From Catenulispora sp. EB89 (lineage in GTDB: Bacteria; Actinomycetota; Actinomycetes; Streptomycetales; Catenulisporaceae), in contig NZ_JBGCCU010000004.1 of the NCBI RefSeq assembly GCF_041261445.1, positions 62,001 to 126,000 of the forward strand: a stretch of 64,000 bases of DNA. The letters run 5' to 3'. This document shows positions 39,894 to 49,102 of this stretch, one piece after another. The notes under the pieces were generated by a model. It did no database searches, was not told the DNA's origin, and saw only the letters and a program-made list of their open reading frames with translations. Numbering within the stretch: the first letter of the stretch is position 1; every line of letters begins with the position of its first letter. Both the position numbers and the translations under genes were made by a program.

Positions 39894-41912
39894 TCAGAAC
39901 TTCAGATCCGCCTCGATCGGCCGGTGCGCCTGCTTCGGCCCCACGGCCGGCAGCACGGTGCTGGCGACCGGCGTGAGCCCGCGGGACAGCACGTCGTCCA
40001 GCCGGACCACCGGGAACGTCGCCGGCCACGTGAACCCGAACCCGCTCCCGGCCTTGGCCTGCGCCGACACCAGGCCGGTGCCGGACCCCAGCAGCGGCCC
40101 GATCTCCCGGTCGGTCTGCGCCACGTCCAGGTCGCCGACGACTATCAGGTTCGGCGACTTCTCCTTCTGCACGTCGTCGACCAGCTGCTCCAGCGCATCG
40201 CCGCGGGCCACGCCGAAGCCGTCGTGCGAGAGCGAGGGCTGCGGCAGGTGCACGGCGTAGACGGTGACGCTCCGGCCCTGGCCGGCGTTCACGGTGAACC
40301 GCAGCAGGCCGCTGAACTCGCCGGCGGAGCTGCTGTCGGCCGCGCCGGACTGGCTCGCCCCGGAGGCGCGGCCGCCGGTCAGGTCCACCGGCTGGCTGGA
40401 GTCGATCTTGAAGCGCGACCAGACCACGAACTCGTACATCGCCAGGTGGTAGCCGTAGCGGGCGGGTGCGGCCTGGTCGGCGAGCTCGACGTTCTTCGCC
40501 ATGCCCTGCAGCACCACGATGTCGGCGCCGCGCTGCTGGGCCAGTTGGGCGATGCCGGTCAGGTCGGGGGTGGTGTTGTCGCCGGCGGAGACGTTCTGGC
40601 TGAGGATCCTGATGTCCGCCGGGCCCGAGCCGCCGGTGCGCAGCAGCGTCGGGCCGAAGTCGCCGGCCCAGACCGCGCAGGTCAGCAGGCTGATGCCGAT
40701 CGCCCACTTCTTCATGCTGAGCAGGGCCACCGGCAGGGCCAGCACGAGCGGGGCGACGGTCCAGGGCAGGAAGGTGTCGACCAGCGAGCCGATGCCCATG
40801 AACTCGGGGAGGAAGCGGTGGCCGAGCAGGATCGCGAGCACCAGGACACTGATGATGATGGTCAGCACGGCCAGCTGCCGGCGGGCCCGGCGCCAGTGCG
40901 GCTCGTGCTCCTCGGGGTCCCGGGAGTCCTCGGGGCCGGCGGAGGCCGGGGGCGCGGGCGGCGCCGGTTCGGCGGGCTCGGAGGTGACGATCGGGCCGAT
41001 GACGGTCGGGGTCTCGTCGGGGCCCGTGGAGATTGCGCGGGTCGCCGAGGTCGCCGGCGCAGGGCTCGACGATGCCGGGGCGTCCACGGAAGGCGTCGCG
41101 GAAATGGCGTGACCCGAGGCGGGCGAAGCAATGGTGGGCTGGGCCAGGAAGGCAGCGGGCGAAGCCGCAGCGCTGCTTTGCCCGGCCCGCGCGCGAGACC
41201 CGGCCGCGCTCGCCGCCGCCCAAGCAGGCAGAGCCGCGGCACCGGTCTGCCCGGACAGCGCGGAAGACCCAGCCGTGCTCGGCGCTGCCGAAGCAGGCGA
41301 AGCTGCGGCAGCGTCGGTCGGTGCAGAAGCACCTGACGCAGGATCCGGCTTCGCGAGCGCGGCCGGGGCAGGAAGACCCGCAGTCGGAGCGCCCGGAACA
41401 ACGGGAGCAGCGGGAGTCCCTGGAGTACCCGGCGCACTCGGAGTCGCGACCCCCCGGAACGGCGTCGCAGGGCTCTCTCGCCGCTGCGTCGGCACCGCCG
41501 CGGACTTCCACGTGGCCGAAGCCTGATCGGCCGCGGAACGGATGATGTCACTGATCGCGAACACCGGCGCCGCGACGGCCACCGCAGTGTTCTGCGGAGC
41601 CGGGGCACTCGTGCCGCTGGCCGGCGGTATCTGCTCGCCGGAGGTGGATATCGCGGAGTCGTCCGCGGCGGCCGCGCCGTCGGCGCCCGAGGTCCCGTCG
41701 GCCGCGTGCTCCGCGCCGCCGTCCTCAGAAGCCCCCACAGCCGCCCCCTGGCCTATCGGCCCCTCGCCGTCCGGGCCGCCCGCGCGCACGCCGGATCCGG
41801 CCGAACCAGCCTGAAGTTGATCGAAACGCAAGTCTTCTCGTCCACTCGCCGTGACCAGACCCGACCGTTCCGCGCGCGCCGAGCAGCGTGCACGCGCAAA
41901 GGCTACTACCAA
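39894..41912 (-). CDS. Membrane protein with degenerate endonuclease/exonuclease/phosphatase (EEP) domain
   Basis: Up to 672 residues. The first 320 or so are Ala/Pro/Ser-rich and disordered. Three transmembrane helices follow (LAVLTIIISVLVLAILL, the segment around TVAPLVLALPVALLS, and IGISLLTCAVWAG), then an EEP fold (IRILSQNVSAGDNTTPDLTG ... VVLQG, YAVHLPQPS, LIVVGDLDVAQTD, QAHRPIEADLKF). Typical catalytic positions are altered: the LQE glutamate is LQG, the GDFN motif is GDLD, and the SDH motif is QAH. Many actinomycetes have this membrane-tethered EEP type. The start is uncertain: TTG 41912 opens the frame, but several later starts would only shorten the disordered part. Confidence 0.65.
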   Translation of the reverse strand: MVVAFARARCSARAERSGLVTASGREDLRFDQLQAGSAGSGVRAGGPDGEGPIGQGAAVGASEDGGAEHAADGTSGADGAAAADDSAISTSGEQIPPASGTSAPAPQNTAVAVAAPVFAISDIIRSAADQASATWKSAAVPTQRRESPATPFRGVATPSAPGTPGTPAAPVVPGAPTAGLPAPAALAKPDPASGASAPTDAAAASPASAAPSTAGSSALSGQTGAAALPAWAAASAAGSRARAGQSSAAASPAAFLAQPTIASPASGHAISATPSVDAPASSSPAPATSATRAISTGPDETPTVIGPIVTSEPAEPAPPAPPASAGPEDSRDPEEHEPHWRRARRQLAVLTIIISVLVLAILLGHRFLPEFMGIGSLVDTFLPWTVAPLVLALPVALLSMKKWAIGISLLTCAVWAGDFGPTLLRTGGSGPADIRILSQNVSAGDNTTPDLTGIAQLAQQRGADIVVLQGMAKNVELADQAAPARYGYHLAMYEFVVWSRFKIDSSQPVDLTGGRASGASQSGAADSSSAGEFSGLLRFTVNAGQGRSVTVYAVHLPQPSLSHDGFGVARGDALEQLVDDVQKEKSPNLIVVGDLDVAQTDREIGPLLGSGTGLVSAQAKAGSGFGFTWPATFPVVRLDDVLSRGLTPVASTVLPAVGPKQAHRPIEADLKF

Positions 41913-41927
41913 CGAACGAGTCGTTCG
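41913..41927. promoter_or_regulatory. Perfect 7-bp palindrome upstream of the EEP-like gene
   Basis: CGAACGA-G-TCGTTCG lies at the 5' edge of the EEP-like gene, between it and the psp operon end. Its size and symmetry suit a dimeric repressor site. The inner spacing is GAAC-N5-GTTC, one base more than a LexA box, so SOS control is not claimed. Confidence 0.3.
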
Positions 41928-41993
41928 GTCACGGTCCGGTGACTAGAGCAACAACCGTGTCACAACTTCCTGAGACGGCCAACCCGGTTTCGC

Positions 41994-42563
41994 TCAGAGG
42001 CCGGGGGCACCCCAGACCGGGAACCAGCGGCTCAGGTCCGACTCCAGGCGCAGGTCGTTTCCCAGCATGGCCTTGATCTGCAGTTCCAGCGCACCGTCGC
42101 GCTGTTCGCCGGCCTGCGGGGCGAAGGGGTAGAACGTGCCGCGCTTGTAGAGGTACACCAGGGCCAGGCGGCGGTCCCGGTCGTCGGTGAAAGACACCAG
42201 GGAGCACAGCAGCTGCGGTCCGAATCCGGTGTCCTGCAGCGAGCTGTTCACCGCGTGCAGGTCGGTCACCAGACCGGCGGTGTCGTCCGGTTCGTGGTGC
42301 GAGACCAGCCAGGTGTAGCCGTAGGAGTCGTCGCGCGCCTCGACCTTGGGGCCGTTGCCGGCCGCCAGGAGCGTGGTGATGTCCGACTCGACGTCGTCGA
42401 AGGCCCGCCCCTCGGCGCGCTTGAAGCACACCGAGCCCAGGCCCGTGGGACGGAAGTTGGTCGCCGCCTGCAGGGTCAGGGCCGCCGACGGCAGGCCGAA
42501 GAGCTGGTCGAGGTCCGGCTTGACCGGCTTGGTCCGACCGAGCAGCGTGTCCAGGAATCCCAT
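41994..42563 (-). CDS. pspAB: PspA-associated protein PspAB
   Basis: A 189-residue soluble protein matching the actinobacterial PspAB family. It starts GFLDTLLGRTKPVKPDLDQL and contains the segments FRPTGLGSVCFKRAEGRAFD and SYGYTWLVSHHEPDDTAGLV. It closes the pspA-pspAA-htpX-pspAB run. Its biochemical role is unknown; its context is envelope stress handled by PspA and HtpX. A 227-base gap separates it from htpX, with no gene seen in it. Confidence 0.88.
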   Translation of the reverse strand: MGFLDTLLGRTKPVKPDLDQLFGLPSAALTLQAATNFRPTGLGSVCFKRAEGRAFDDVESDITTLLAAGNGPKVEARDDSYGYTWLVSHHEPDDTAGLVTDLHAVNSSLQDTGFGPQLLCSLVSFTDDRDRRLALVYLYKRGTFYPFAPQAGEQRDGALELQIKAMLGNDLRLESDLSRWFPVWGAPGL

Positions 42564-42790
42564 GGCTACCAGCTTGCCCTATCTGACGAGGGTCGCCGCG
42601 GGAGGTCCCGCGGTCCGTTCGCTTATCGTGATCGTCTTGTGCAGATCCCCGTGACTAATCCGGATCCTTCCCGGCACGGGGAGGCGCGACGCCTGTCGGA
42701 CGCATACGGCTCGCATGGTGGAAAGCTCGGGTCCGACAGGCGCGGGGGGCGGTGCGGGTCGTTCGGGGTCGTACGGGTCCTGACGACGGC

Positions 42791-43723
42791 TCAGCCGCGG
42801 CCGATCTCGACCGCCAGCTTCGCCAGCTTCTCCTGGCGGACCTGCAGGGTCGGGTGCGTGGCGAACAGGTTCGAGACGCTGGCGCCCTTGATCGCCGGGG
42901 TGAAGAAGAAGGCGTTGAAGGCCTGCTGCTTGCGCAGGTCCTGGGTCGGGATCATGGCCATGTCCCCGGTGATCCGGCCCAGCGCGTTGCTCATCGCCGA
43001 CGGGTTGCCGGTGAGCAGCGCCCCGGAGCGGTCGGCGGCCAGTTCGCGGTAGCGGGACAGGCCGCGGATCAGCAGGAAGGACAGCAGATAGGTCAGGCCC
43101 GAGACGATCATCACGAAGAACAGCACCACCGCCGGGCTGTCCTCGTCGTCGCGGCCGCGGTCGGAGAAGCCGCCCCACAGCCCCATCTCGAAGGTGATGC
43201 GGGTGATCAGGCCGGACAGGATGCCCAGGAACGAGGCGATGGTCATCACCGCGACGTCCTTGTGCGCCACGTGCGAGAGCTCGTGCGCGAGCACGGCCTC
43301 CAGCTCGCGGTCGTCCGGGAGCTTGCGCATCAGGCCGGTGGTCGCGCAGACCACGGTGTTCTTCTGGCTGCGGCCGGCGGCGAAGGCGTTGGGGACGTCG
43401 GTGTCCACCAGGCCGACCCGGGGCTTGGGCATGTCGGCCAGCGCGCACAGCCGGTCCAGCACGGCGTGCAGCCGGTGCGCCTCGGCGGAGTCGTTGGGCT
43501 GGACGAGCTTGGCGTTCATCGAGAACAGCGCGATCTTGTCGGACAAGAACCACTGCGCGAAGAAGAAACCGCCGATGACGATGATGAGGATCGGCAGCAG
43601 GCCCTTGGGCGCGAGGGCCACCGCGACGCCGATGGCGGCGACGTAGACCAGCCCGAGCAGGAACATCACGATGACCATCCGCGATGTCAGCTGCCGGTCC
43701 GGCGCGAAACGGGTCCTTGCCAC
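42791..43723 (-). CDS. htpX: HtpX membrane zinc metalloprotease
   Basis: A 310-residue M48B protease. Two N-terminal helices lead to the zinc motif HELSH (ELEAVLAHELSHVAHKDVAV), followed by two more helices and the third ligand region RYRELAADRSGALLTG. It degrades damaged membrane proteins at the cytoplasmic face. GTG 43723 is taken as the start because the strong GGGAGAG site lies 7 bases before it. A TTG at 43744 would place the ribosome site inside the gene. It lies in the psp operon between pspAA and pspAB. Confidence 0.92.
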   Translation of the reverse strand: MARTRFAPDRQLTSRMVIVMFLLGLVYVAAIGVAVALAPKGLLPILIIVIGGFFFAQWFLSDKIALFSMNAKLVQPNDSAEAHRLHAVLDRLCALADMPKPRVGLVDTDVPNAFAAGRSQKNTVVCATTGLMRKLPDDRELEAVLAHELSHVAHKDVAVMTIASFLGILSGLITRITFEMGLWGGFSDRGRDDEDSPAVVLFFVMIVSGLTYLLSFLLIRGLSRYRELAADRSGALLTGNPSAMSNALGRITGDMAMIPTQDLRKQQAFNAFFFTPAIKGASVSNLFATHPTLQVRQEKLAKLAVEIGRG

Positions 43724-43943
43724 TGGTGGTCTCTCCCTGTTCAACCTGGTTGTTCAACCCGGGCTGGATGTCAACCCGTCAATCGGAGCAACGCCGGGAA
43801 TCCTCCGGAGGTTCCCGGGTGGGACTGTTCGCGCAGCGAAAGAGACTACCGCCACATCGTGACCGGTGTGACCGGTGTGGCGATGCGGCGGCAGTCGGGG
43901 ACCAGCGGGGGTGCGTCCGTACGAGTGGCTCGGGGGTCCGGCC

Positions 43944-44222
43944 TCAGCCGGGGATGAGCCCTTCCTCGGACATCATCGCCTCGACTTCGTCCAGGGTGGA
44001 GTCGGCCATGGGGAGCACGAAGTCGCTCTCCACGAGCCGGTCCAGCGCGATCGGCGTGCCGATCTCGCGCACCCGGTCCAGCAGCGTGTCCAGCGCCAGC
44101 CGGAACGCCGCCTCGTCCTTGGCCTGGCAGGTCTCCAGGACCTTGGTGTCCAGGTCGTTCAGCTCGTCGATCGAGCTGTCCGGGACCTCCAGCTGCCCCT
44201 CGGTGAGAATGCGGACGATCAT
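43944..44222 (-). CDS. pspAA: PspA-associated protein PspAA
   Basis: A 92-residue acidic protein that begins IVRILTEGQLEVPDSSIDEL and continues NDLDTKVLETCQAKDEAAFR, the PspAA family pattern. Its ATG overlaps the pspA stop as ATGA, so both should be made in a fixed ratio. It is thought to work with PspA at the membrane. The mechanism is not established. Confidence 0.92.
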   Translation of the reverse strand: MIVRILTEGQLEVPDSSIDELNDLDTKVLETCQAKDEAAFRLALDTLLDRVREIGTPIALDRLVESDFVLPMADSTLDEVEAMMSEEGLIPG

Positions 44223-45025
44223 CGCGCCTCTCCCTCCTTGCGGACCTCCTCGGCGTCAGCGACGTCCTTGTTGGAGGCGTTGCCGACCGCGTGGCCGGCT
44301 TCCAACTGCTTGGTCGACGGACCGCCGGCCAGCTCCCGCTTCATCGCCTCGAGCTGGTTGTCGACGTCCGAGCCGGTCGACAGGCGCTCCAGCTCGGTGG
44401 TGATGTCGTCCTTGGCCATGCCGGTCGGGTCGTTGAGCGCGCCGGAGGCCAGCAGCTCGTCGATCGCCGAACCGCGGGCCTGCAGCTGGAGGGTCTTGTC
44501 CTCGGCGCGCTGGATCGCCATGCCGACGTCGGACATCTCCTCGGAGATGCCGGAGAAGGCCTCGCCGATCCGGGTGGTCGCCTCGGCGGCGGTGTAGGTG
44601 GCCTTGATCGTCTCCTTCTTGGTGCGGAAGGCGTCGACCTTGGCCTGCAGCGACTGGGAGGCCCGGGTGAGCTTCTCCTCCTCGGTCTGCAGCTGCGCGT
44701 ACTGGGTCTGCAGGTCCGTGATCTGCTGCTGGATGCCGCCGCGGCGGGACAGGGCCTCGCGGGCCAGGTCCTCGCGGCCGACCTCCAGAGCCCGACGGGC
44801 CTGGGTCTCGTGCTTGTCGGCCTGGTCCTGCAGCTGCTTCATCTGCAGCTCCAGGCGCTTGCGCGAGGTGGCCACGTCGGCGACGCCCCGGCGCACCTTC
44901 TGCAGCAGTTCCAGCTGCTTCTGGTACGAAAGGTCGAGCGTCTCGCGCGGGTCCTCGTACTTGTCCAGCGCCTTGTTGGCCTTGGCCTGGAAGATCAACT
45001 TCATGCGCTTCATGACGCCAGCCAT
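44219..45025 (-). CDS. pspA: Phage shock protein A (PspA/IM30 family)
   Basis: A 268-residue coiled-coil protein. The N-terminal amphipathic membrane-binding helix is followed by YEDPRETLDLSYQKQLELLQ, the PspA family core, and long heptad-rich helices to about residue 220. It assembles into ESCRT-III-like rods on damaged membranes. ATG 45025 is used, with ATG 45013 as an alternative. The promoter should lie in the 218 bases between this gene and the divergent DUF3043 gene. No ClgR-type site was identified there by eye. Confidence 0.93.
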   Translation of the reverse strand: MAGVMKRMKLIFQAKANKALDKYEDPRETLDLSYQKQLELLQKVRRGVADVATSRKRLELQMKQLQDQADKHETQARRALEVGREDLAREALSRRGGIQQQITDLQTQYAQLQTEEEKLTRASQSLQAKVDAFRTKKETIKATYTAAEATTRIGEAFSGISEEMSDVGMAIQRAEDKTLQLQARGSAIDELLASGALNDPTGMAKDDITTELERLSTGSDVDNQLEAMKRELAGGPSTKQLEAGHAVGNASNKDVADAEEVRKEGEAR

Positions 45026-45243
45026 GGGCTCTGCCGCGCCCCCTTCACGTCCTCGTGTGGCCGACTCCGGTCCGCGTGCGGATCGTGCTCGATGTCGTCC
45101 AACTTTGTGGTCCTGGTCAGGACTTACCATACGGCCCGCCACCCCTTCACGGCACCTACTGAAGGTCATGGCTTCCCCGTGCTGTTCGTCATGGCCGCCG
45201 ACGTGGCTTCGTGGTCGCGGGGCCGTGGCCTTAGAGTCTTCCC

Positions 45244-45795
45244 GTGTTCCGGAAGCAGAAATCCACCGATGAGGCCGACCAGGCCACGTCCGAGCAGGAG
45301 AACGCCGCCCTGCTGGACGAGGCCCGGGCCGCCAAGGGCCGTCCCACGCCCACCCGCCGCGAGGCCGAGCTGGCCCGCAAGCAGCGGCTGTCCGGCATCA
45401 GCTCCGATCCCAAGAAGGCCAAGCGCCAGAATCGCCAGCGCGACTTCGACGCGGCCACCGAACGGCAGCACGGCGGGCCGGTGAAGGCGTTCGCCCGCGA
45501 CTACGTCGACTCCCGCTTCCGGATCGCCGAGTTCTTCATCATCTTCGCCGTCCTGCTGTTCGTGGTGGCCTCGGTCCCGTCGGTGGCACTGCTGTCGGTG
45601 GTGCTGTGGCTGGTGATGCTGGTGGCCATCGTGTTCGACTCGGTGCTGCTGGTGCGCGGGGTGAAGAAGGAGGCGCGCAAGCGCTTCCCCGACGCCGACC
45701 TGGGCCGTTTGGGCTGGTACTCGCTCATGCGGTCGATGCAGTTCCGCAAGTGGCGGCTGCCCAAGCCCCGCCTGAAGCGCGGCGAGAAGTTCTAG
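45244..45795 (+). CDS. DUF3043 membrane protein
   Basis: A 183-residue protein of the DUF3043 family. A charged N-terminus (GRPTPTRREAELARKQRLSG) is followed by two transmembrane helices around residues 97-140 and a conserved cytoplasmic end (GRLGWYSLMRSMQFRKWRLP). DUF3043 genes commonly sit beside pspA in actinomycetes, as here, where they are divergent. The function is unknown. The 3' end overlaps the converging ABC ATPase gene by about 71 bases. Confidence 0.9.
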   Translation: MFRKQKSTDEADQATSEQENAALLDEARAAKGRPTPTRREAELARKQRLSGISSDPKKAKRQNRQRDFDAATERQHGGPVKAFARDYVDSRFRIAEFFIIFAVLLFVVASVPSVALLSVVLWLVMLVAIVFDSVLLVRGVKKEARKRFPDADLGRLGWYSLMRSMQFRKWRLPKPRLKRGEKF

Positions 45796-46486
45796 GCGGA
45801 CCCTCGGTCAGCTTTCCGTCGGCCATCGTCAGGACCCGGTCGACGCCGTCCAGCAGGGCGGTGTCGTGGGTGACCAGGACGGTGGCCGTCCGGTGTGTGC
45901 CGGTGACGGCGGCCAGCAGCGCCAGGACCGCGGCCCCGCGGTCGTGGTCGAGGGCCGAGGTCGGTTCGTCCACCAGGAGGACGGCCGGGTCGGCGTAGAG
46001 GGCCCGGGCGATGTTGACGCGCTGGCGTTCGCCGCCGGAGAGCTGGTGCGGGCGGCGGCGCCAGGTGGCCGGGTCCAGGCCGACCGCCGCCAACAGGGCG
46101 CACGCCCGTTCGCGGGCCGCCCCGGGCCGGTCGCCGCGCACGTGGCCGACGACTTCCAGCTGCTCGGCGGCGGTGAGCGACGGGATCAGGTTGGCTTGCT
46201 GGAACACGATGCCGATCCGGTCCCGGCGCAGGCGGGCCCGCGCGGCCCGGGACAGCGCCGCGGTGTCCTGACCGGCGACCGAGACGGTTCCGCCGTCCGG
46301 GGTGAGCAGGGTCGCGGCGACCGCCAGGAGCGTGGACTTGCCGGAGCCCGAGGGGCCGACCACCGCGGTGAACTCCGCGGGGGCGACCGTGAGGCTGACG
46401 TGGTCCAGCGCGGTGAGGCGGGACTCGCCGTCGGGGTAGGTGAGGGTGACGTCGGTCAGGGCGAGGGCCGTCGGGCTATGGGTCAT
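45725..46486 (-). CDS. ABC transporter ATP-binding protein (MacB/LolD-like)
   Basis: A 253-residue ATPase. Walker A is GPSGSGKST (near residue 44), followed by Q-loop FQQANLIPSL, signature LSGGERQRVNIARAL, Walker B VLLVDEPTSALD and H-loop VLVTHD. The family powers FtsX-type permeases that move lipoproteins, peptides or drugs. The ATG overlaps the stop of the upstream permease gene as ATGA. The last 25 residues, rich in Arg/Ala, are encoded antisense to the DUF3043 3' end and are probably a non-conserved tail. Confidence 0.92.
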   Translation of the reverse strand: MTHSPTALALTDVTLTYPDGESRLTALDHVSLTVAPAEFTAVVGPSGSGKSTLLAVAATLLTPDGGTVSVAGQDTAALSRAARARLRRDRIGIVFQQANLIPSLTAAEQLEVVGHVRGDRPGAARERACALLAAVGLDPATWRRRPHQLSGGERQRVNIARALYADPAVLLVDEPTSALDHDRGAAVLALLAAVTGTHRTATVLVTHDTALLDGVDRVLTMADGKLTEGPPRTSRRASGGAWAAATCGTASTA

Positions 46487-47538
46487 CGGGCTGCTCCCAG
46501 CGCGGTCAACGGGTCCACGGCCACGATCCGGCGGACCGCGAGCGCCGCGCCGGCCAGACCGAGGACGACGATGGCGGCCAGCGGGACGACCACTGTCGAG
46601 GGTTTGAGGGCGAACGGGGTGCCGGAGCCGCTGAGCAGCACGCCTCCCACCGCGCCGGCGGCCACGCCGAGCGCACCGCCGGCGAAGAGCAGGATGAGCG
46701 CCTGGCCGAGGGCGTCGCGGATCAGGTATGCGCTGCTGGCGCCGATCGCTTTGAGCACGGCGATGTCGGTCTTGCGCTGGACTGTCCAGACCGTGAAGAA
46801 GGCCCCTGTGACCAGGGCACTGATGGCGAACAAGAAGGCTTGGATCATCGTCAGGCTGCCCTGTTCGGCCGAGTAACCGTCGATGCCTGCTTTGGCCGCG
46901 TCGAGGGTGACGGTTCTGGTGTGCTGGGCCGCGTCCAGGGTTCCGGTCGCGGTGGTGTCGGCGGCGCCCACCAAGAGGGCGACGGGCCGTGCGGCGCCGG
47001 AGACCCGCTGCCAGGTGGGTTCGTCGGTCCAGACGGTCGGGGCGTGGCCCCAGGAGCGGTCGGCGATGAGGCCGGAGACCGTGAGCTCGGCCGGGCCGAC
47101 CGTGATCCGCGCCCCGGGGCGCAGGGCGTGGTCGGCCGCGAGCTTGGCACCCACCGCGACCTCGCCCGGACTCGGCGGACGGCCGGCCAGCAGCGGCGGC
47201 ATCAGGGCGGGATCGACGCCGACCGCGCTCACGGCCGCCGCCGCTCCCCCGGGCGCGGCCAGCCGCGTCATCGACACCCCGAACGCCTCCGCACCGGTCG
47301 CCGCCTGCCACACGGCCTGCTGGCCGGGGGTGACGGCGCTGTCGGTGAAGGACACGGCCGGGCCGCCGAACACCACGGCACGGGCCGGCAGGCCGGTCAA
47401 CGCCGAGGTGGAGTCGGACGCCAGGCCGCCGGTGAGGCCGTAGAGGAACAGGACGAGGCCGGCCAGGAGGGCGACGACGGCACCCATCAGGGTGAACCGG
47501 CCCTTGGCGAAGCGGATGTCGCGCAGGGCGACGAACAC
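46483..47538 (-). CDS. FtsX-type ABC transporter permease
   Basis: A 351-residue permease with one N-terminal helix (FTLMGAVVALLAGLVLFLYG), a large extracytoplasmic MacB-like domain (residues about 45-225) and three C-terminal helices ending in the cytoplasmic VDPLTALGAAR. This matches the four-helix FtsX type that pairs with the ATPase gene directly downstream. The GTG start at 47538 is divergent from the two-component genes, which may control it, as is common for such transporter pairs. Confidence 0.9.
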   Translation of the reverse strand: MFVALRDIRFAKGRFTLMGAVVALLAGLVLFLYGLTGGLASDSTSALTGLPARAVVFGGPAVSFTDSAVTPGQQAVWQAATGAEAFGVSMTRLAAPGGAAAAVSAVGVDPALMPPLLAGRPPSPGEVAVGAKLAADHALRPGARITVGPAELTVSGLIADRSWGHAPTVWTDEPTWQRVSGAARPVALLVGAADTTATGTLDAAQHTRTVTLDAAKAGIDGYSAEQGSLTMIQAFLFAISALVTGAFFTVWTVQRKTDIAVLKAIGASSAYLIRDALGQALILLFAGGALGVAAGAVGGVLLSGSGTPFALKPSTVVVPLAAIVVLGLAGAALAVRRIVAVDPLTALGAAR

Positions 47539-47689
47539 GATGCTGCCTTCCGTCGGTGGATCGGGACGTCTTCCAGCTTCGCGAGCGCGGGTCCGCCTGC
47601 CATCACGGAGAAGGCTGGTCGCGGATCAACCGAAGGATGGATGCCCGAGCGGCCGGAACCGGGCGTGACGGACCGTAAACTTGCGGCAT

Positions 47690-49102
47690 ATGAGCAGTTC
47701 GGAAGGCATAGCCGCGGCGGGTCACCGGGCCCGGGTGCCGACGCTGCGCGTGCTGATGTCGGCGCTGCACTGCCTGTTCGCCGCGCTGCTGGTGGTCGGG
47801 CTGCTCGGGGCCGGGACCGGCGCGCGTGGGGTGGCGGCGTGGGTGGTCGGCGCGGTGCTGGGCGGGGTGTACGCGGTCGGCATCGGAGGCGTCGGAGGTG
47901 TCGGAGGCATCGCGAGCGACACGGGCCCGGCCTGGTCGTCGCGGGCTGGGTCGTCGCGGGCCTGGTCGCTGGGCTGGCTGGCGGCCGTGACGGCGACGTG
48001 GGCCGCGCTCGTGGTGATTGCGCCGTCGACGGCGTACGTCGCGTTCCCGCTGTACTTCCTGGTGCTGCACCTGCTGCCCCGGCCCTGGTCGCTCGGGGTG
48101 GTGGCGGCGATCACCGCGACCGTGGTGGCCACCCAGGCCACGACCAGCGGCGGCCTCACCGCGGCCAAGGTCGTCGGGCCGTGCGCGGGGGCGGCGGTGG
48201 CGCTGCTGACGGCGTACGGGTACGCCGGGATGTACCGCGAGAGCCGGCGCCGCCAGCAGCTGCTCGAAGAGCTGGTGCGGGCGCAGGCCGAGCTGGCGGC
48301 CACGCAGCGGGAGGCCGGCCGGCTGGCCGAGCGGCAGCGGCTGGCCCGGGAGATCCACGACACGCTCGCGCAGGGCTTGTCGAGCATCGTGCTGCTGGCG
48401 CGCGGGGCCGAACACGGGCTGTCGGCGGAGTCGGCGGCCCGGGTGCGGGAGATCCGGGAGACCGCGAGCTCGAACCTCGCCGAGGCCCGGCGCTTCGTGG
48501 CCGGGCTGACCCCGCCGGCACTGGACGACTCGACGCTCGGGGAGGCGGTGCACCGGGTCGTCGCGGGATATCCGCGCGTGGCGTTCCGGCTCGACGGGGA
48601 GCCCTACGCGCTGCCCATGGAGACCGAGGTCGCGCTGCTCCGGGCCGCGCAGGAGGCGCTGGCCAACGTCGAGAGGCACGCGGGCGCGGCGCACGCGGCG
48701 GTGACCCTCGCCTACCACGACGACCAGGTGACGCTCGACGTGTTCGACGACGGGATCGGCTTCGACGCCGCCGCGGCGCCGGACGGACGCTTCGGGCTGC
48801 ACGGCATGCGCGAACGGATCTCGCAGCTCGGCGGGGCCCTGACGATCGAGTCGGCGCCCGGCGAGGGGACGGCGGTCGTGGTGGCGCTGCCCGCTCGGCG
48901 CGAGGACGGACGGGGCGGCGGGACCCTGAAGGCCGGCGCCGACCATGTCGGGCTCGGCGAGCTGGTCGAGCTCGTCGGAAGGGTCGAGCTGGTGGAGCTG
49001 GTCGGGCCGGTCGAGCCGGCCGCGAGTGTGCTTCCCCGGCAGGCGGGCCACCGCACGCCCGAGACCGCCGAAACCACCGAGACCGCCGAGGCCGCGTCAT
49101 GA
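47690..49102 (+). CDS. NarL-family sensor histidine kinase
   Basis: A 470-residue membrane kinase. Five or six transmembrane helices lie in residues 20-185, then a coiled-coil linker. A HisKA_3 dimerisation domain has phospho-accepting His at about residue 223 (LAREIHDTLAQGLSSIVLL). The HATPase_c domain has the N-box EALANVERHA and DDGIGFD. A repeat-rich Glu/Val tail (GELVELVGRVELVELVG) follows and is not part of the family. No separate sensor domain is visible, so it may sense through its membrane helices. It is coupled to the response regulator and lies opposite an ABC transporter. Confidence 0.92.
   Translation: MSSSEGIAAAGHRARVPTLRVLMSALHCLFAALLVVGLLGAGTGARGVAAWVVGAVLGGVYAVGIGGVGGVGGIASDTGPAWSSRAGSSRAWSLGWLAAVTATWAALVVIAPSTAYVAFPLYFLVLHLLPRPWSLGVVAAITATVVATQATTSGGLTAAKVVGPCAGAAVALLTAYGYAGMYRESRRRQQLLEELVRAQAELAATQREAGRLAERQRLAREIHDTLAQGLSSIVLLARGAEHGLSAESAARVREIRETASSNLAEARRFVAGLTPPALDDSTLGEAVHRVVAGYPRVAFRLDGEPYALPMETEVALLRAAQEALANVERHAGAAHAAVTLAYHDDQVTLDVFDDGIGFDAAAAPDGRFGLHGMRERISQLGGALTIESAPGEGTAVVVALPARREDGRGGGTLKAGADHVGLGELVELVGRVELVELVGPVEPAASVLPRQAGHRTPETAETTETAEAAS

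Noticed and set aside
41913-41927. The CGAACGA-G-TCGTTCG palindrome considered as a LexA (SOS) box.
   Set aside because: The half-sites are separated by five bases, whereas a LexA box of the GAAC-N4-GTTC type has four.
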